DNA of 60,879 bases. Source: Chromatiales bacterium (GTDB lineage Bacteria > Pseudomonadota > Gammaproteobacteria > UBA6429 > Thiohalophilaceae). Positions 10,863 to 18,918 of this stretch are shown in pieces. Where the stretch lies: assembly GCA_026984045.1 (NCBI GenBank), contig JALSSV010000045.1:1-60879 (forward strand), read 5' to 3'. The notes below the pieces were generated by a model. The model made no database searches. It was not told the origin of the DNA and saw only the letters and a list, made by a program, of their open reading frames with translations. Numbering within the stretch: position 1 is the first letter of the stretch; each line of letters begins with the position of its first letter. The position numbers and the translations under genes are program-made.

Positions 10863-12440
10863 TCATTCCCATTCGATGGTGCCCGGCGGCTTGCCGGTCA
10901 CGTCGTACACCACGCGGGACAGGCCGGGCACTTCGTTGACGATGCGGGTAGAGACCTTCTCGAGAAACTCCCAGGGCAGGTGGGCCCAGCGGGCAGTCAT
11001 GAAGTCCACCGTTTCGACGGCGCGCAGGCTCACCACGTGCTGGTAGCGGCGGCCGTCGCCGGTCACGCCCACCGATTTCACCGGCAGAAAGACCACGAAG
11101 GCCTGGCTCACCTGGTCGTAGAGATCCTGCTTGCGCAGTTCCTCGATGAAGATATGATCGGCCAGGCGCAGGGTATCGGCGTATTCCTTCTTCACCTCGC
11201 CAAGGATGCGCACGCCGAGACCCGGGCCCGGGAAGGGATGGCGGTAGACCATGTCATAGGGCAGCCCCAGCTCCACGCCCAGCTTGCGGACCTCGTCCTT
11301 GAACAGCTCGCGCAGGGGTTCGAGCAGCTTGAGCTTCATGAACTCGGGCAGGCCGCCCACGTTGTGGTGGGACTTGATCAGATGGGCCTTGCCGGTCTTG
11401 GCGCCGGCCGATTCGATCACGTCCGGATAGATGGTGCCTTGGGCCAGCCATTGCACGTCCGGCAGTTTCTCGGCTTCTTCCTCGAATACCTCGATGAACA
11501 GGTTGCCGATGATCTTGCGCTTCTGTTCCGGATCGGTGACGCCCTTGAGGGCGCGCAGGAAGCGATCCTCGGCATCCACGCGGATCACCTTCACACCCAT
11601 GTGACGGGCAAAGGTGGTCATCACCTGATCGCCTTCCTGATAGCGCAACAGGCCATTGTCCACGAACACGCAGGTGAGCTGGTCGCCGATGGCCTTGTGC
11701 AGCAGGGCCGCCACCACCGACGAGTCCACGCCACCGGAGAGGCCCAGCAGCACCTGATCCGAACCCACCTGTTCCCGGATCTTCGCCACGCTGTCCTCGA
11801 TGATGTTGTCGGCGGTCCACAGGGCAGCGCAGCCGGCGATGTCGAGCACGAAACGCTCGATGATGCGTTGGCCCTGGCGGGTGTGAGTCACCTCGGGATG
11901 GAACTGGATACCGTAGAAGTGGCGCGCCTCGTCGGCCATGCCAGCGATGGGGGCGCTGTCGGTGGAAGCCATGAGCTTGAACCCGGGCGGCATCTCCACT
12001 ACCCGGTCGCCATGGCTCATCCACACGTCCAGCAGGCCATAGCCCTCGGGGCTGGTGTGATCCTCGATGTCGCGCAACAGGGCGGTATGGCCACGAGCGC
12101 GCACCTGGGCGTAGCCGTATTCGTGGTGCTCGGCCATCTCCACCTTGCCGCCGAGCTGGGCGGCCATGGTCTGCATGCCGTAGCAGATCCCCAGCACCGG
12201 CACGCCCAGTTCGAAGACCACCTCGGGAGCCCTGGGCGCCTCCTCGGCGGTGACCGTCTCCGGCCCGCCCGAGAGGATGATGGCCTTCGGCGCGAAGGCC
12301 CGGATATCCTCCTCGGCCATGTCCCAGGGATGGATCTCGCTGTAGACCCCCGCCTCGCGCACCCGGCGCGCGATGAGCTGGGTGTACTGGGAGCCAAAAT
12401 CGAGGATCAGGACGCGATCGGCATGGATATCCGTGGACAT
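10863..12440 (-). CDS. guaA: GMP synthase (glutamine-hydrolysing)
   Basis: GuaA converts XMP to GMP. The 525 residues match the family's normal length when the ATG at 12440 is used. The N-terminal class I glutamine amidotransferase shows G-I-C-Y-G-M-Q (nucleophile Cys) and H-P-E. The ATP-pyrophosphatase domain has L-S-G-G-V-D-S-S, and the C-terminus ends in the conserved G-T-I-E-W-E. First gene of the guaA-serB-tadA run, divergent from nfo. Confidence 0.97.
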   Translation of the reverse strand: MSTDIHADRVLILDFGSQYTQLIARRVREAGVYSEIHPWDMAEEDIRAFAPKAIILSGGPETVTAEEAPRAPEVVFELGVPVLGICYGMQTMAAQLGGKVEMAEHHEYGYAQVRARGHTALLRDIEDHTSPEGYGLLDVWMSHGDRVVEMPPGFKLMASTDSAPIAGMADEARHFYGIQFHPEVTHTRQGQRIIERFVLDIAGCAALWTADNIIEDSVAKIREQVGSDQVLLGLSGGVDSSVVAALLHKAIGDQLTCVFVDNGLLRYQEGDQVMTTFARHMGVKVIRVDAEDRFLRALKGVTDPEQKRKIIGNLFIEVFEEEAEKLPDVQWLAQGTIYPDVIESAGAKTGKAHLIKSHHNVGGLPEFMKLKLLEPLRELFKDEVRKLGVELGLPYDMVYRHPFPGPGLGVRILGEVKKEYADTLRLADHIFIEELRKQDLYDQVSQAFVVFLPVKSVGVTGDGRRYQHVVSLRAVETVDFMTARWAHLPWEFLEKVSTRIVNEVPGLSRVVYDVTGKPPGTIEWE

Positions 12441-12584
12441 GGGCAGGAAATCTCCGGAAACGGGATGGGACGGATGGAGGCGCAATGATCGGGGAAATCG
12501 GTGCACAATTCAAGCAACCGTTCTGCCGGCAGGACGTTCGAATCCGGCTTGCGGCGGGCAGCGGGGTTGCGGATACTTCGCGCC

Positions 12585-13436
12585 ATGAAATACGTCGGCG
12601 CCCACGTCAGTATCGCCGGCGGGGTGGAAAACGCCCCGCTCAACGCCCGGGAGATTGGTGCCCGGGCCTTCGCCCTGTTCACCAAGAACCAGCGCCAGTG
12701 GTCGGCCCCGCCCCTCGCGGAGGCTGCCATCGCTGCCTTCCGGCAAAACCTCGACGCGGCGGGCATCGAGCCCCGCCACGTGCTGCCCCATGACAGTTAT
12801 CTCATCAACCTTGGCCATCCCGACCCGGACGGACTGGCCAAGTCCCGCGCCGCCTTCATCGACGAAATGCAACGGGTCGCGCAACTCGGGCTGGACCGGC
12901 TCAATTTCCACCCGGGTGCCCATCTGGGGCGGCTCCCTGAAGACGCCTGCCTCGACCGCATCGCCGAATCGATCAACCTTGCCCTGGAGCAGGTGCCGGG
13001 CGTGACCGCCGTGATCGAAAATACCGCCGGTCAGGGCACCAACCTGGGCCATCGGTTCGAGCACCTGGCCCACATCATCGACAAGGTGACGGACAAGTCA
13101 CGCGTCGGGGTCTGCCTCGACACCTGCCATACCTTCACCGCCGGATACGATCTGCGCACGCCACAAGCCTGCGAGGCCACCTTCGCCGAGTTCGACCGGG
13201 CGGTGGGATTCGATTACCTGCGGGGCATGCACCTCAACGACAGCAAGCCGGAACTGGGCAGCCGGGTGGATCGCCACGCAAGCCTGGGCAAGGGCCATCT
13301 GGGCATGGCCGTGTTCGAATACATCATGAACGATCCGCGCTTCGACGATTTGCCCCTGATCCTGGAAACCCCGGATCGCCAACGCTGGCCTGCGGAAATC
13401 AGGCGGCTATACGGGCTCACCCGCGACCGGGACTGA
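12585..13436 (+). CDS. nfo: endonuclease IV (AP endonuclease)
   Basis: Nfo incises DNA at abasic sites with a tri-zinc centre. The 283-residue TIM barrel shows [12 protein letters not shown] at the N-terminus, [26 protein letters not shown] and H-L-N-D-S-K, all metal-binding or family motifs. The ATG at 12585 was chosen for the canonical MKYVGAHVS start. Confidence 0.97.
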   Translation: MKYVGAHVSIAGGVENAPLNAREIGARAFALFTKNQRQWSAPPLAEAAIAAFRQNLDAAGIEPRHVLPHDSYLINLGHPDPDGLAKSRAAFIDEMQRVAQLGLDRLNFHPGAHLGRLPEDACLDRIAESINLALEQVPGVTAVIENTAGQGTNLGHRFEHLAHIIDKVTDKSRVGVCLDTCHTFTAGYDLRTPQACEATFAEFDRAVGFDYLRGMHLNDSKPELGSRVDRHASLGKGHLGMAVFEYIMNDPRFDDLPLILETPDRQRWPAEIRRLYGLTRDRD

Positions 13437-13574
13437 TCGGGCCATCCGTCCGGGGCTGTCCCTTCGGAAAACGGCGTTGATGGCCCGATACGGCCACGCC
13501 TGTTGACCTGCATCAAAATCCCGTTCCGGCTCTGGCGCTAAACTGCCCGCTCGGCCGTTACGGGATCACTGGAC

Positions 13575-14498
13575 ATGATAACAGCTCATCCGCAAGCCAC
13601 GCTCCCTCGCCCCAATCCCTTTCACCTGGATGACGAGGACGCCTACCGCTACTGGCGGGATCGCAAACTGCAGGACTATCCGCGGGATCTCGGCGATCTG
13701 GTCGTGGAACTGGACGATCCGCGGCGCCTGAAGCCGCAGGAATTCGACGCCCTGCTGGCACGCTGCCGCAAGACCAACATGGCCCTGTATGCCAGCCGCA
13801 CCGGCACCGATCCGGATCCGGAGATTCCCCTGTCCCTGGCGCGGCACTTCAGGCTGACCGGCATGGATCGCAACTGGCTGGCCGACGATACCGGCCTGAC
13901 CTCGCTCACCGTGCGCGAAGACGGTGTGCGGCGGCATTACATTCCCTATACCAACCGGGCCATACAGTGGCACACCGACGGCTACTACAACCCGGCGGAT
14001 CGCCAGATCCAGGCATTGCTGCTGCATGTGGTGCAACGGGCCGCGCAGGGCGGCGAGAACGCCCTGCTCGATCACGAGATCGCCTACCTCCTGCTGCGCG
14101 AGCAGAATCCCGACTATATCCGGGCCCTCATGGCCCCCGACGTGCTGACCATCCCGGCGCGCATCGAGGACGGCCGCATCGCCCGCCCCGAGGAGACGGG
14201 GCCGGTGTTCCGCATCACCCCCCAGGGCAACCTGCACATGCGCTACACCATCCGCGTGAACAATGTGATCTGGAAGGAGGACTCGCTCACCCGCGAGGCC
14301 CTGGATGCCCTGCAGGCCATCCTGCACGGCGATTCACCCTGGATTTTCCGCGGCCGGCTCGAACCGGGCATGGGACTGGTGAGCAACAATGTGCTTCACG
14401 ACCGCGCCGCCTTCAACGACGACGAACAACACCAGCGGCACTATTATCGTGGCCGCTATGCCGTACGTCTGGCTGGAACGGGGCTGGGAGAGTACTGA
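13575..14498 (+). CDS. TauD/TfdA-family Fe(II)/2-oxoglutarate dioxygenase
   Basis: The 307-residue protein contains the H-x-D iron motif in W-H-T-D-G-Y-Y near residue 136, and a distal histidine in V-L-H-D-R-A near 278 followed by an Arg-rich C-terminus. This fits the TauD/TfdA fold. The substrate is not deducible. It is the last host gene before the prophage and is followed by a strong terminator. Confidence 0.8.
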   Translation: MITAHPQATLPRPNPFHLDDEDAYRYWRDRKLQDYPRDLGDLVVELDDPRRLKPQEFDALLARCRKTNMALYASRTGTDPDPEIPLSLARHFRLTGMDRNWLADDTGLTSLTVREDGVRRHYIPYTNRAIQWHTDGYYNPADRQIQALLLHVVQRAAQGGENALLDHEIAYLLLREQNPDYIRALMAPDVLTIPARIEDGRIARPEETGPVFRITPQGNLHMRYTIRVNNVIWKEDSLTREALDALQAILHGDSPWIFRGRLEPGMGLVSNNVLHDRAAFNDDEQHQRHYYRGRYAVRLAGTGLGEY

Positions 14499-14590
14499 TG
14501 CGCACCGGGCGCGATGAGCCGGAAAGGGTGTGTTCCGAAGTCTTTTTGACTAATTCTAATTTATTATCGGAATGTTTATAGGAAAATACG

Positions 14591-14623
14591 CAAAACGGCG
14601 CCATAGGCGCCGTTTTGTTTTCT
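14591..14623 (+). terminator. strong Rho-independent terminator
   Basis: Two 12-nt arms (14591-14602 and 14606-14617) pair perfectly around a 3-nt loop and are followed by T-rich sequence. It ends the dioxygenase transcript and marks the host side of the left prophage junction. Confidence 0.9.
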
Positions 14624-14651
14624 GCAAGTTACTGATTTTACAGTGATAATT

Positions 14652-14672
14652 TGGTAGCGGGGGCTGGATTCG
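14652..14672 (-). other. orphan tRNA 3'-end fragment at the left prophage border
   Basis: On the minus strand these 21 bases read as the end of a T-loop, a C-rich acceptor 3' strand and CCA (ends in CCCCCGCTACCA), much like the end of an initiator tRNA. No tRNA body follows. Such fragments are typical attL scars, but this one does not match the tRNA-Thr at the right end. Confidence 0.5.
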
Positions 14673-14743
14673 TCTGTTGTCATTACAGAATTCCGCTAAT
14701 AAAATCAAACAGTTGAACGCATGCTCTGTAATGTGTGCTGGAC

Positions 14744-14757
14744 GTTTCCCGGGAAAC
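14744..14757. promoter_or_regulatory. ParB/Noc-like palindrome, site 1
   Basis: A perfect 14-bp palindrome GTTTCCCGGGAAAC in the non-coding left end of the prophage, between the terminator region and the last DGR-side gene. It is one of seven such sites in the prophage. Confidence 0.7.
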
Positions 14758-14866
14758 TGGTGCATGCCGGTGTACATGAGGCAGGCCTGCAGAGTTGACA
14801 TCCCCCGCATCTGCACGGTCGCCCTCTCTTTCCTTGAATGGTGTCCTGAGTGCTAGTCAACTCAGC

Positions 14867-14992
14867 TCACCAGACCACCGTCTGGATTGCTGTGACCTTC
14901 TCATCCGTGGTGAGCGTGGTGTCATCGACAATCGACTGAATCTCAACCGCCCTCAGGTTGTGCGCGCCACAACGATTGCGACTGAGCGTCAC
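14867..14992 (-). CDS. small protein translationally coupled to the DGR reverse transcriptase
   Basis: This 41-codon frame begins with a GTG that overlaps the TAG stop of the reverse transcriptase (TAGTG), a typical coupling arrangement. It ends D-E-K-V-T-A-I-Q-T-V-V-W. The composition (acidic/hydrophobic helix-like second half) looks protein-like, but no family is recognised and it may be chance. If real, it is the last gene of the DGR transcript. Confidence 0.4.
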   Translation of the reverse strand: MTLSRNRCGAHNLRAVEIQSIVDDTTLTTDEKVTAIQTVVW

Positions 14993-16062
14993 TAAATTTT
15001 CGACGCCATGTTGCCCAGCTTGCGCGCCCCATCGCCCCGCGTAAACCGTGCTCCACCAAGGACGGCGGCCCTTACTCTGGCGGTGTCGGCATGTTTGGCA
15101 TGAGCCACCCACGACGCGATTGTGGCGTGGACGCGGTCCAGGCCGATTATGCCAGCTTGAAATTGCCTTTGCAGGACCTTTAACCGCCGCTTCATGGCAA
15201 CCACTGATTGGCGCCGCAGCAGGCGGTGGTCGTGCCAGATGCGGTAGCCGACGAAGTTGAGGCCTCGGCCTGCTGGCAAGATACTGGTCTTGCTGAATGT
15301 CATACCCATACCGGCGAGGCGGGCTTCGAATTGGGCGCGGACGGTAAGAGCCTGCTCCTTGCTCCAGCACAGCACCACCATGTCATCCATGTACCGAATA
15401 TAGCGCTTGAGGCGCAGCTCGCGCTTGGCCCACTGGTCCAGCTCATTGCCGACGAGATTGGCGATCCATTGGCTTGTGAGGTTGCCGACCGGGATGCCAG
15501 CCGGCTCCAGCTCGTCGCTGCCGGCGGTGCTGTCGACGATGGTATCGAGCAGGCGGAGGGTGGCAGGGCAGCTGATTTTCCGGCGGATGACCTGCTTGGC
15601 CAGGCGGTGGCTGATGGACTGGAAATACTTGCTCACGTCCATCTTCAGTACCCACACCGAGCGGCCGCTCTTGTGCATGTCGCGCAGCCAACGCTGGGCG
15701 CGATTGGCGGCGGCATGGGTGCCTTTGCCGGGGCGGCAGGCGTATGTGTCCAGGAGCATAGCCTGGTGCCAGATCGGGGTGCAGATGTTGCAAATAGCGT
15801 GCTGCGCCACGCGGTCACGGTATGGCAGCGCGGCTATCTCCCGGCGCTTCGGTTCGCGGACCACGAATGTGCGGTACCAGCCTGGCTGGTAGGTGCCCCA
15901 GAGCAGCTCCATTTGGAGGCGGCCCAGCTCCTCCAAGAGGTTGGCCTCGAAGCGGATCACCTCTTCGCGGTTACGTTTCCCGCGGCGGGCGAGCCGGTGG
16001 GCCTCAATGAGGTTGTCCCAATCCACGATCTGCTTGATGAGCCGCTTGTGTTTCTTGCCCAT
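14992..16062 (-). CDS. DGR reverse transcriptase
   Basis: This 356-residue enzyme would reverse-transcribe the template-repeat RNA with errors at adenines. Motifs: M-D-V-S-K-Y-F at 141-147 (first catalytic Asp), I-P-V-G-N-L-T-S-Q at 190-198 (DGR RTs carry IGxxxSQ-like sequence here where group II and retron RTs have QG) and Y-M-D-D at 224-227 (catalytic Asp pair). A thumb-like basic region follows (K-R-R-L-K-V-L-Q-R). It lies downstream of TR and avd in the canonical order. Frame intact, all catalytic residues present. Confidence 0.96.
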   Translation of the reverse strand: MGKKHKRLIKQIVDWDNLIEAHRLARRGKRNREEVIRFEANLLEELGRLQMELLWGTYQPGWYRTFVVREPKRREIAALPYRDRVAQHAICNICTPIWHQAMLLDTYACRPGKGTHAAANRAQRWLRDMHKSGRSVWVLKMDVSKYFQSISHRLAKQVIRRKISCPATLRLLDTIVDSTAGSDELEPAGIPVGNLTSQWIANLVGNELDQWAKRELRLKRYIRYMDDMVVLCWSKEQALTVRAQFEARLAGMGMTFSKTSILPAGRGLNFVGYRIWHDHRLLRRQSVVAMKRRLKVLQRQFQAGIIGLDRVHATIASWVAHAKHADTARVRAAVLGGARFTRGDGARKLGNMASKI

Positions 16063-16247
16063 AGACTCCCTTTCTTATTCATTCTTGAAGGGCGGCCGCG
16101 CCGGGCTTTCGCCTCTCGGCTACTCGCGCGGCGCGACCCTTTTCAAGTCTTCGGCCTGGCCAGAAGGCCAGGACCAGGACGGACAGGCTGACCCCCTGTG
16201 GGGTGCTGGGTGACGGCGAACCCTCGCCGCCCTCTCGCAGTATGGTG

Positions 16248-16390
16248 GTCACAGGCGCCGCGCAGGCCGACATTGCCATTCGCATTCCACGGATTGGCAT
16301 TCGAATTGAGGCAGCGCGCACCGGCGTGAACGCCATCATTCCAATTGCCGCCGCCGATGAACGCACGCCAGGCCGCGTGGTTCACGTAGC
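16248..16390 (-). repeat. DGR template repeat (TR), with RT-proximal spacer
   Basis: The 143 nt match the target's variable repeat at 16775-16917 at 130 positions. All 13 mismatches lie where the TR coding strand has A. Nine codons of the implied frame are AAY (Asn), the design that yields maximal amino-acid variety without stops. The following 185 nt to the RT start (16063-16247) hold no gene and match the position of the spacer RNA needed for cDNA priming in the Bordetella phage DGR. A short open frame over TR is not considered a gene. Confidence 0.97.
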
Positions 16391-16409
16391 GCCGAAAACC
16401 CCATCCGAC

Positions 16410-16769
16410 CTATTTGAACCGCTTCCGCCAGGCGCCGACCATCGCGCCAATCTCGGCCAGCTGGCGGGCGGCTTCGCCCACCCGCTTCGGCCCGATCAGC
16501 TTGCGTTCGGCGCCGTGGCGAAGCAGTGCATGGATGAACCGGATCTGTTCATCGACCCGATACACCTTGCTCTTTTGGCCGCTCACTGCGGCCTTAATGA
16601 TGTCGTCGACAAGATGCCACAGCGCACCCTCCAGCCGAGCGGCGTAGCGGTAGCGCTGGTGCCTCGGGATCTTGTCAATGGCCGGCGCGAGATCGATGAT
16701 TAGGCGCTCGGCCTTGGTCAGTAACACAAGGCCCCGCTGCCGCGGGGCCGCATCAAGCTCCACGCTCAC
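16410..16769 (-). CDS. avd: DGR accessory variability determinant
   Basis: Avd proteins are small basic four-helix bundles that form a pentamer, bind the RT and the template RNA, and are needed for mutagenic retrohoming. This 119-residue protein is helical and basic (K-I-P-R-H-Q-R-Y, A-R-L-E-G-A-L-W-H, final W-R-K-R-F-K). It sits between target gene and TR as in the Bordetella phage. Its GTG start overlaps the target's TGA by 4 nt. If translation begins at this GTG, the DGR hairpin lies within its first codons; a second GTG at about codon 14 would avoid this. Confidence 0.9.
   Translation of the reverse strand: MSVELDAAPRQRGLVLLTKAERLIIDLAPAIDKIPRHQRYRYAARLEGALWHLVDDIIKAAVSGQKSKVYRVDEQIRFIHALLRHGAERKLIGPKRVGEAARQLAEIGAMVGAWRKRFK
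16730..16749 (-). other. DGR target-recognition hairpin/cruciform
   Basis: An 8-bp perfect stem, GGCCCCGC/GCGGGGCC, closes a 4-nt loop GGCA on the coding strand, 25 nt downstream of the VR. DGR hairpins downstream of the VR have stems of this size and a GRNA-type loop, which this loop satisfies. In the Bordetella phage the structure is needed for efficient retrohoming. Confidence 0.85.
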
Positions 16770-17989
16770 AGGGCGTCACAGGCGCCGCGCAGGCCGACAG
16801 TGCCAGTCGCACCCCACGGACCGGCAGACGAACCGAGGCAGCGCGCACCGGCGTGAACGCCATCAGTCCAATCGCCGCCGCCGATGAACGCACGCCAGGC
16901 CGCGTGGTCCACGTAGCCGCGGGGCGTGGCGCTGTCTTTGCCGACGTTGACGACGGTGTTGTCCCATGCAAAAGTGCCGCCAAGGTCATGGTGGTTATCG
17001 AGCCAGTCCCAGAGGTTTCCGACAGCATCGACGACATTGTACTGGCTCACCGCCTTGGCCACGGCGCCCGTGGTGGTCGGGCCGGTGTTCGTGGTGGCTG
17101 TCCAGGCTTGGTCGTTGCTGGCATCGAGGCCGGCAGGCGCGCCTTCCGCATAGCGCAGGAATTCCTCGATTGTCGGCAGGCGTTTTCCCGCGTTGGCGAT
17201 GAGCTGATGAAAGTCCGCCCTGGCGTAGACGTCATCCTTGATGGGTGTTGCGCCGTAGGCCGAGATGGGAATGTTCTCGGGCCACACGCCAGACCCTTCC
17301 GAGTTGAGGTAGATGTCCACCCAGAGGCTGCCAGGGATAACTTCGACCATGCCAGTCGGGTCGCATGTGGGGCGGTGCTGCAGGTCCCAGCAACTGTTCG
17401 GCACGATCTGCGCGGTGGGCACGAAAGCCGTGTCGTAGCGGTTGGCGATGGGGCGCACGTAACCGAAGTGGAAGCCGCCGACCTTGCGGCTGGTGGCCGC
17501 TGTGTAGCCGTTGGGCACGGTGCTGTTGTAGCTGGCCACCCACTTTGCGATGCCGGATGGATCCTGCACGGCGTAGATGTAGACGTTGTCGCCGAGCGCG
17601 AGGGCCGTGATGCTGCCGTCCTGGTTTGCGGCCAGCACAGGATCCCAGTCGGTCTGAGCGGTCAGCAGGTAGCCCAGGCCGTTGCCGCCGATGTTGATCT
17701 GGCCTTCCGGCAAGTTCAGGGTGTCGCCTGTACCCTTTTCGATCTGCCCCATCAACCACACGCTGCCGGCCGGTTGACCGACGAGGCGGATGGCGCTGAT
17801 GAGCTGCGCATCGTTGGCCGGATCCAGCGTGCCGCCGTTGTGCTCGGCGATGGCCACCAGCTCGCGCTGGACCGTGTTGAGGAAATCGGCCTTGAGGATC
17901 GTCGCCGGCGTGCCCGCCTGCGGATCACCTTCGGTCCACTCCCCCTGGGCGTCGGCGTTGGAGCCGGCCACGTCTCCGATTTTCAGCAT
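16766..17989 (-). CDS. DGR target: variable tail-fibre/receptor-binding protein
   Basis: The 407-residue protein is the last structural gene of the tail operon, in the tail-fibre position. The N-terminal part (about 1-120) looks like a fibre attachment/trimerisation region; the C-terminal part (about 200-407) resembles the formylglycine-generating-enzyme/C-type-lectin fold used by DGR variable proteins (L-P-T-I-E-E-F, N-L-W-D-W, G-L-R-G-A-C-D). The VR covers residues 358-405. Residues that differ from the template are 361, 373, 375, 386, 388, 390, 393, 395 and 397, and would lie on the ligand-binding face. It ends two codons after the VR. Confidence 0.93.
   Translation of the reverse strand: MLKIGDVAGSNADAQGEWTEGDPQAGTPATILKADFLNTVQRELVAIAEHNGGTLDPANDAQLISAIRLVGQPAGSVWLMGQIEKGTGDTLNLPEGQINIGGNGLGYLLTAQTDWDPVLAANQDGSITALALGDNVYIYAVQDPSGIAKWVASYNSTVPNGYTAATSRKVGGFHFGYVRPIANRYDTAFVPTAQIVPNSCWDLQHRPTCDPTGMVEVIPGSLWVDIYLNSEGSGVWPENIPISAYGATPIKDDVYARADFHQLIANAGKRLPTIEEFLRYAEGAPAGLDASNDQAWTATTNTGPTTTGAVAKAVSQYNVVDAVGNLWDWLDNHHDLGGTFAWDNTVVNVGKDSATPRGYVDHAAWRAFIGGGDWTDGVHAGARCLGSSAGPWGATGTVGLRGACDAL
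16775..16917 (-). repeat. DGR variable repeat (VR)
   Basis: Relative to TR, nine Asn codons have become GAC, GAT, ACT, GGT, TCT, GGT, GGT, ACT and ACT: 13 base changes, all at A in TR, with every C, G and T kept. The 3' end (coding strand) is G+C-rich and identical to TR, as expected for the initiation-of-mutagenic-homology segment. Confidence 0.97.
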
Positions 17990-17992
17990 GTC

Positions 17993-18331
17993 TTATCCTC
18001 CCAGTTCGGCGATCTTCTGCTGCACGTCCGCTTCGGTGTAACCTAGACGATCCATGCGGCTGCTGGTATCGCGGGTGAGCTTGTGTTGCTGGCGCACGAT
18101 GCTGCCGTCAGGCTGCTCGACGTCCAGCACGATGAAATCCGGCTCCGGGCCATCCGGCGCTTCGGTGGCCGCGAGATCGCGGTCGTAGCGGTAGCTGTAG
18201 GCACCGGCCAGCAGGCCGCGCCAGGCCTTGATACCGAATTCTGCCGGGATCTGGCCTGCGAGCGCGAGCTGGTGCATGCCCTCGCAGTCATCTTTCGTAT
18301 TGAGGTATCGGGGTATTCCGATCATCGTCAT
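17993..18331 (-). CDS. tail-associated protein of unknown function
   Basis: The 112-residue protein (ATG chosen at 18331; the next upstream gene ends at 18328) lies between the gp48-like baseplate gene and the DGR target, 3 nt before the latter's ATG. It contains an acidic middle with a short beta-rich segment (P-D-F-I-V-L-D-V) and a helical C-terminus (Y-T-E-A-D-V-Q-Q-K-I-A-E-L). Position suggests a fibre connector or assembly factor, but no family is recognised. Confidence 0.75.
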   Translation of the reverse strand: MTMIGIPRYLNTKDDCEGMHQLALAGQIPAEFGIKAWRGLLAGAYSYRYDRDLAATEAPDGPEPDFIVLDVEQPDGSIVRQQHKLTRDTSSRMDRLGYTEADVQQKIAELGG

Positions 18332-18918
18332 CCTCCGTAGCTGAACAGAACCGTGGTGTGCGCCGGGCGCCGGGCGCGCAGGACGCATTCGAGCAGCTCG
18401 TTGCCCCACGCCCGCAGCGGCTCGCCAGCGCCAGACGAGCCAGCCACGGCGTCCGTGACCGTGGTTTGCGGCGCATTCACCTGCCAGGCGAACCGCCAGG
18501 GCTCGCCATTGATGGCGTCACCCGCCACCGCCGCACCGGCATCTGCGGTGCGAAACTCGGTGATGGTGACGCTGTAGCCAAGATCGGCGGCGAGCCAGAT
18601 GAAATAGGCCGCGCTCTGGCCGCCGATGCCGGCGATGCGGCCAGTGAGCGCATCGCGGCGAGCGTCGACCGTATGCCCATCTGGCGTACAAGCATCTGGC
18701 AAGCCTGCGACGCGCTCCCAGTCCGGCAGCAGCTCGTAGGTGGTACGCGGATCGGCCTCGTCCACCAGATCGTCGGCACGGCCGTCGATCCTGGCGAGCT
18801 CGTCTGCCAGGGCCTGCAGCAGACGCCCCCAGGTGCTGTCCGGATCGACCGGCAGCGCCGCGCCTGGCGGCTGCAGCGCCAGGAGCTGGTCGCGGTAGTC
18901 CTCTGCCGTCATTGCCAT
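18328..18918 (-). CDS. Mu gp48-like (YmfQ) baseplate/tail protein
   Basis: The 196-residue protein matches the Mu gp48/YmfQ pattern: Y-x-x-Q-L-L-A-L-Q-P-P-G-A-A near the N-terminus, then a helical W-G-R-L-L-Q-A-L-A-D-E-L-A-R-I region and a C-terminal beta domain. Mu gp48 is a baseplate component linking wedge and fibre. It overlaps gp47 upstream by 10 nt and the small gene downstream by 4 nt, so it is co-translated in the baseplate operon. Confidence 0.88.
   Translation of the reverse strand: MAMTAEDYRDQLLALQPPGAALPVDPDSTWGRLLQALADELARIDGRADDLVDEADPRTTYELLPDWERVAGLPDACTPDGHTVDARRDALTGRIAGIGGQSAAYFIWLAADLGYSVTITEFRTADAGAAVAGDAINGEPWRFAWQVNAPQTTVTDAVAGSSGAGEPLRAWGNELLECVLRARRPAHTTVLFSYGG

Noticed and set aside
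14858..14870. Short similarity to the D-arm end of tRNA-Thr as attL core
   Set aside because: About 10 of 11 bases match, which is weak, and it is at the wrong end of the tRNA for a 3'-end integration.
15208..16191. 327-codon plus-strand frame
   Set aside because: Antisense to the DGR reverse transcriptase.
16143..16385. Short protein-coding frame over the template repeat
   Set aside because: It only mirrors the target's VR because TR is its copy; TR acts as RNA template and has no convincing start or ribosome site for translation.
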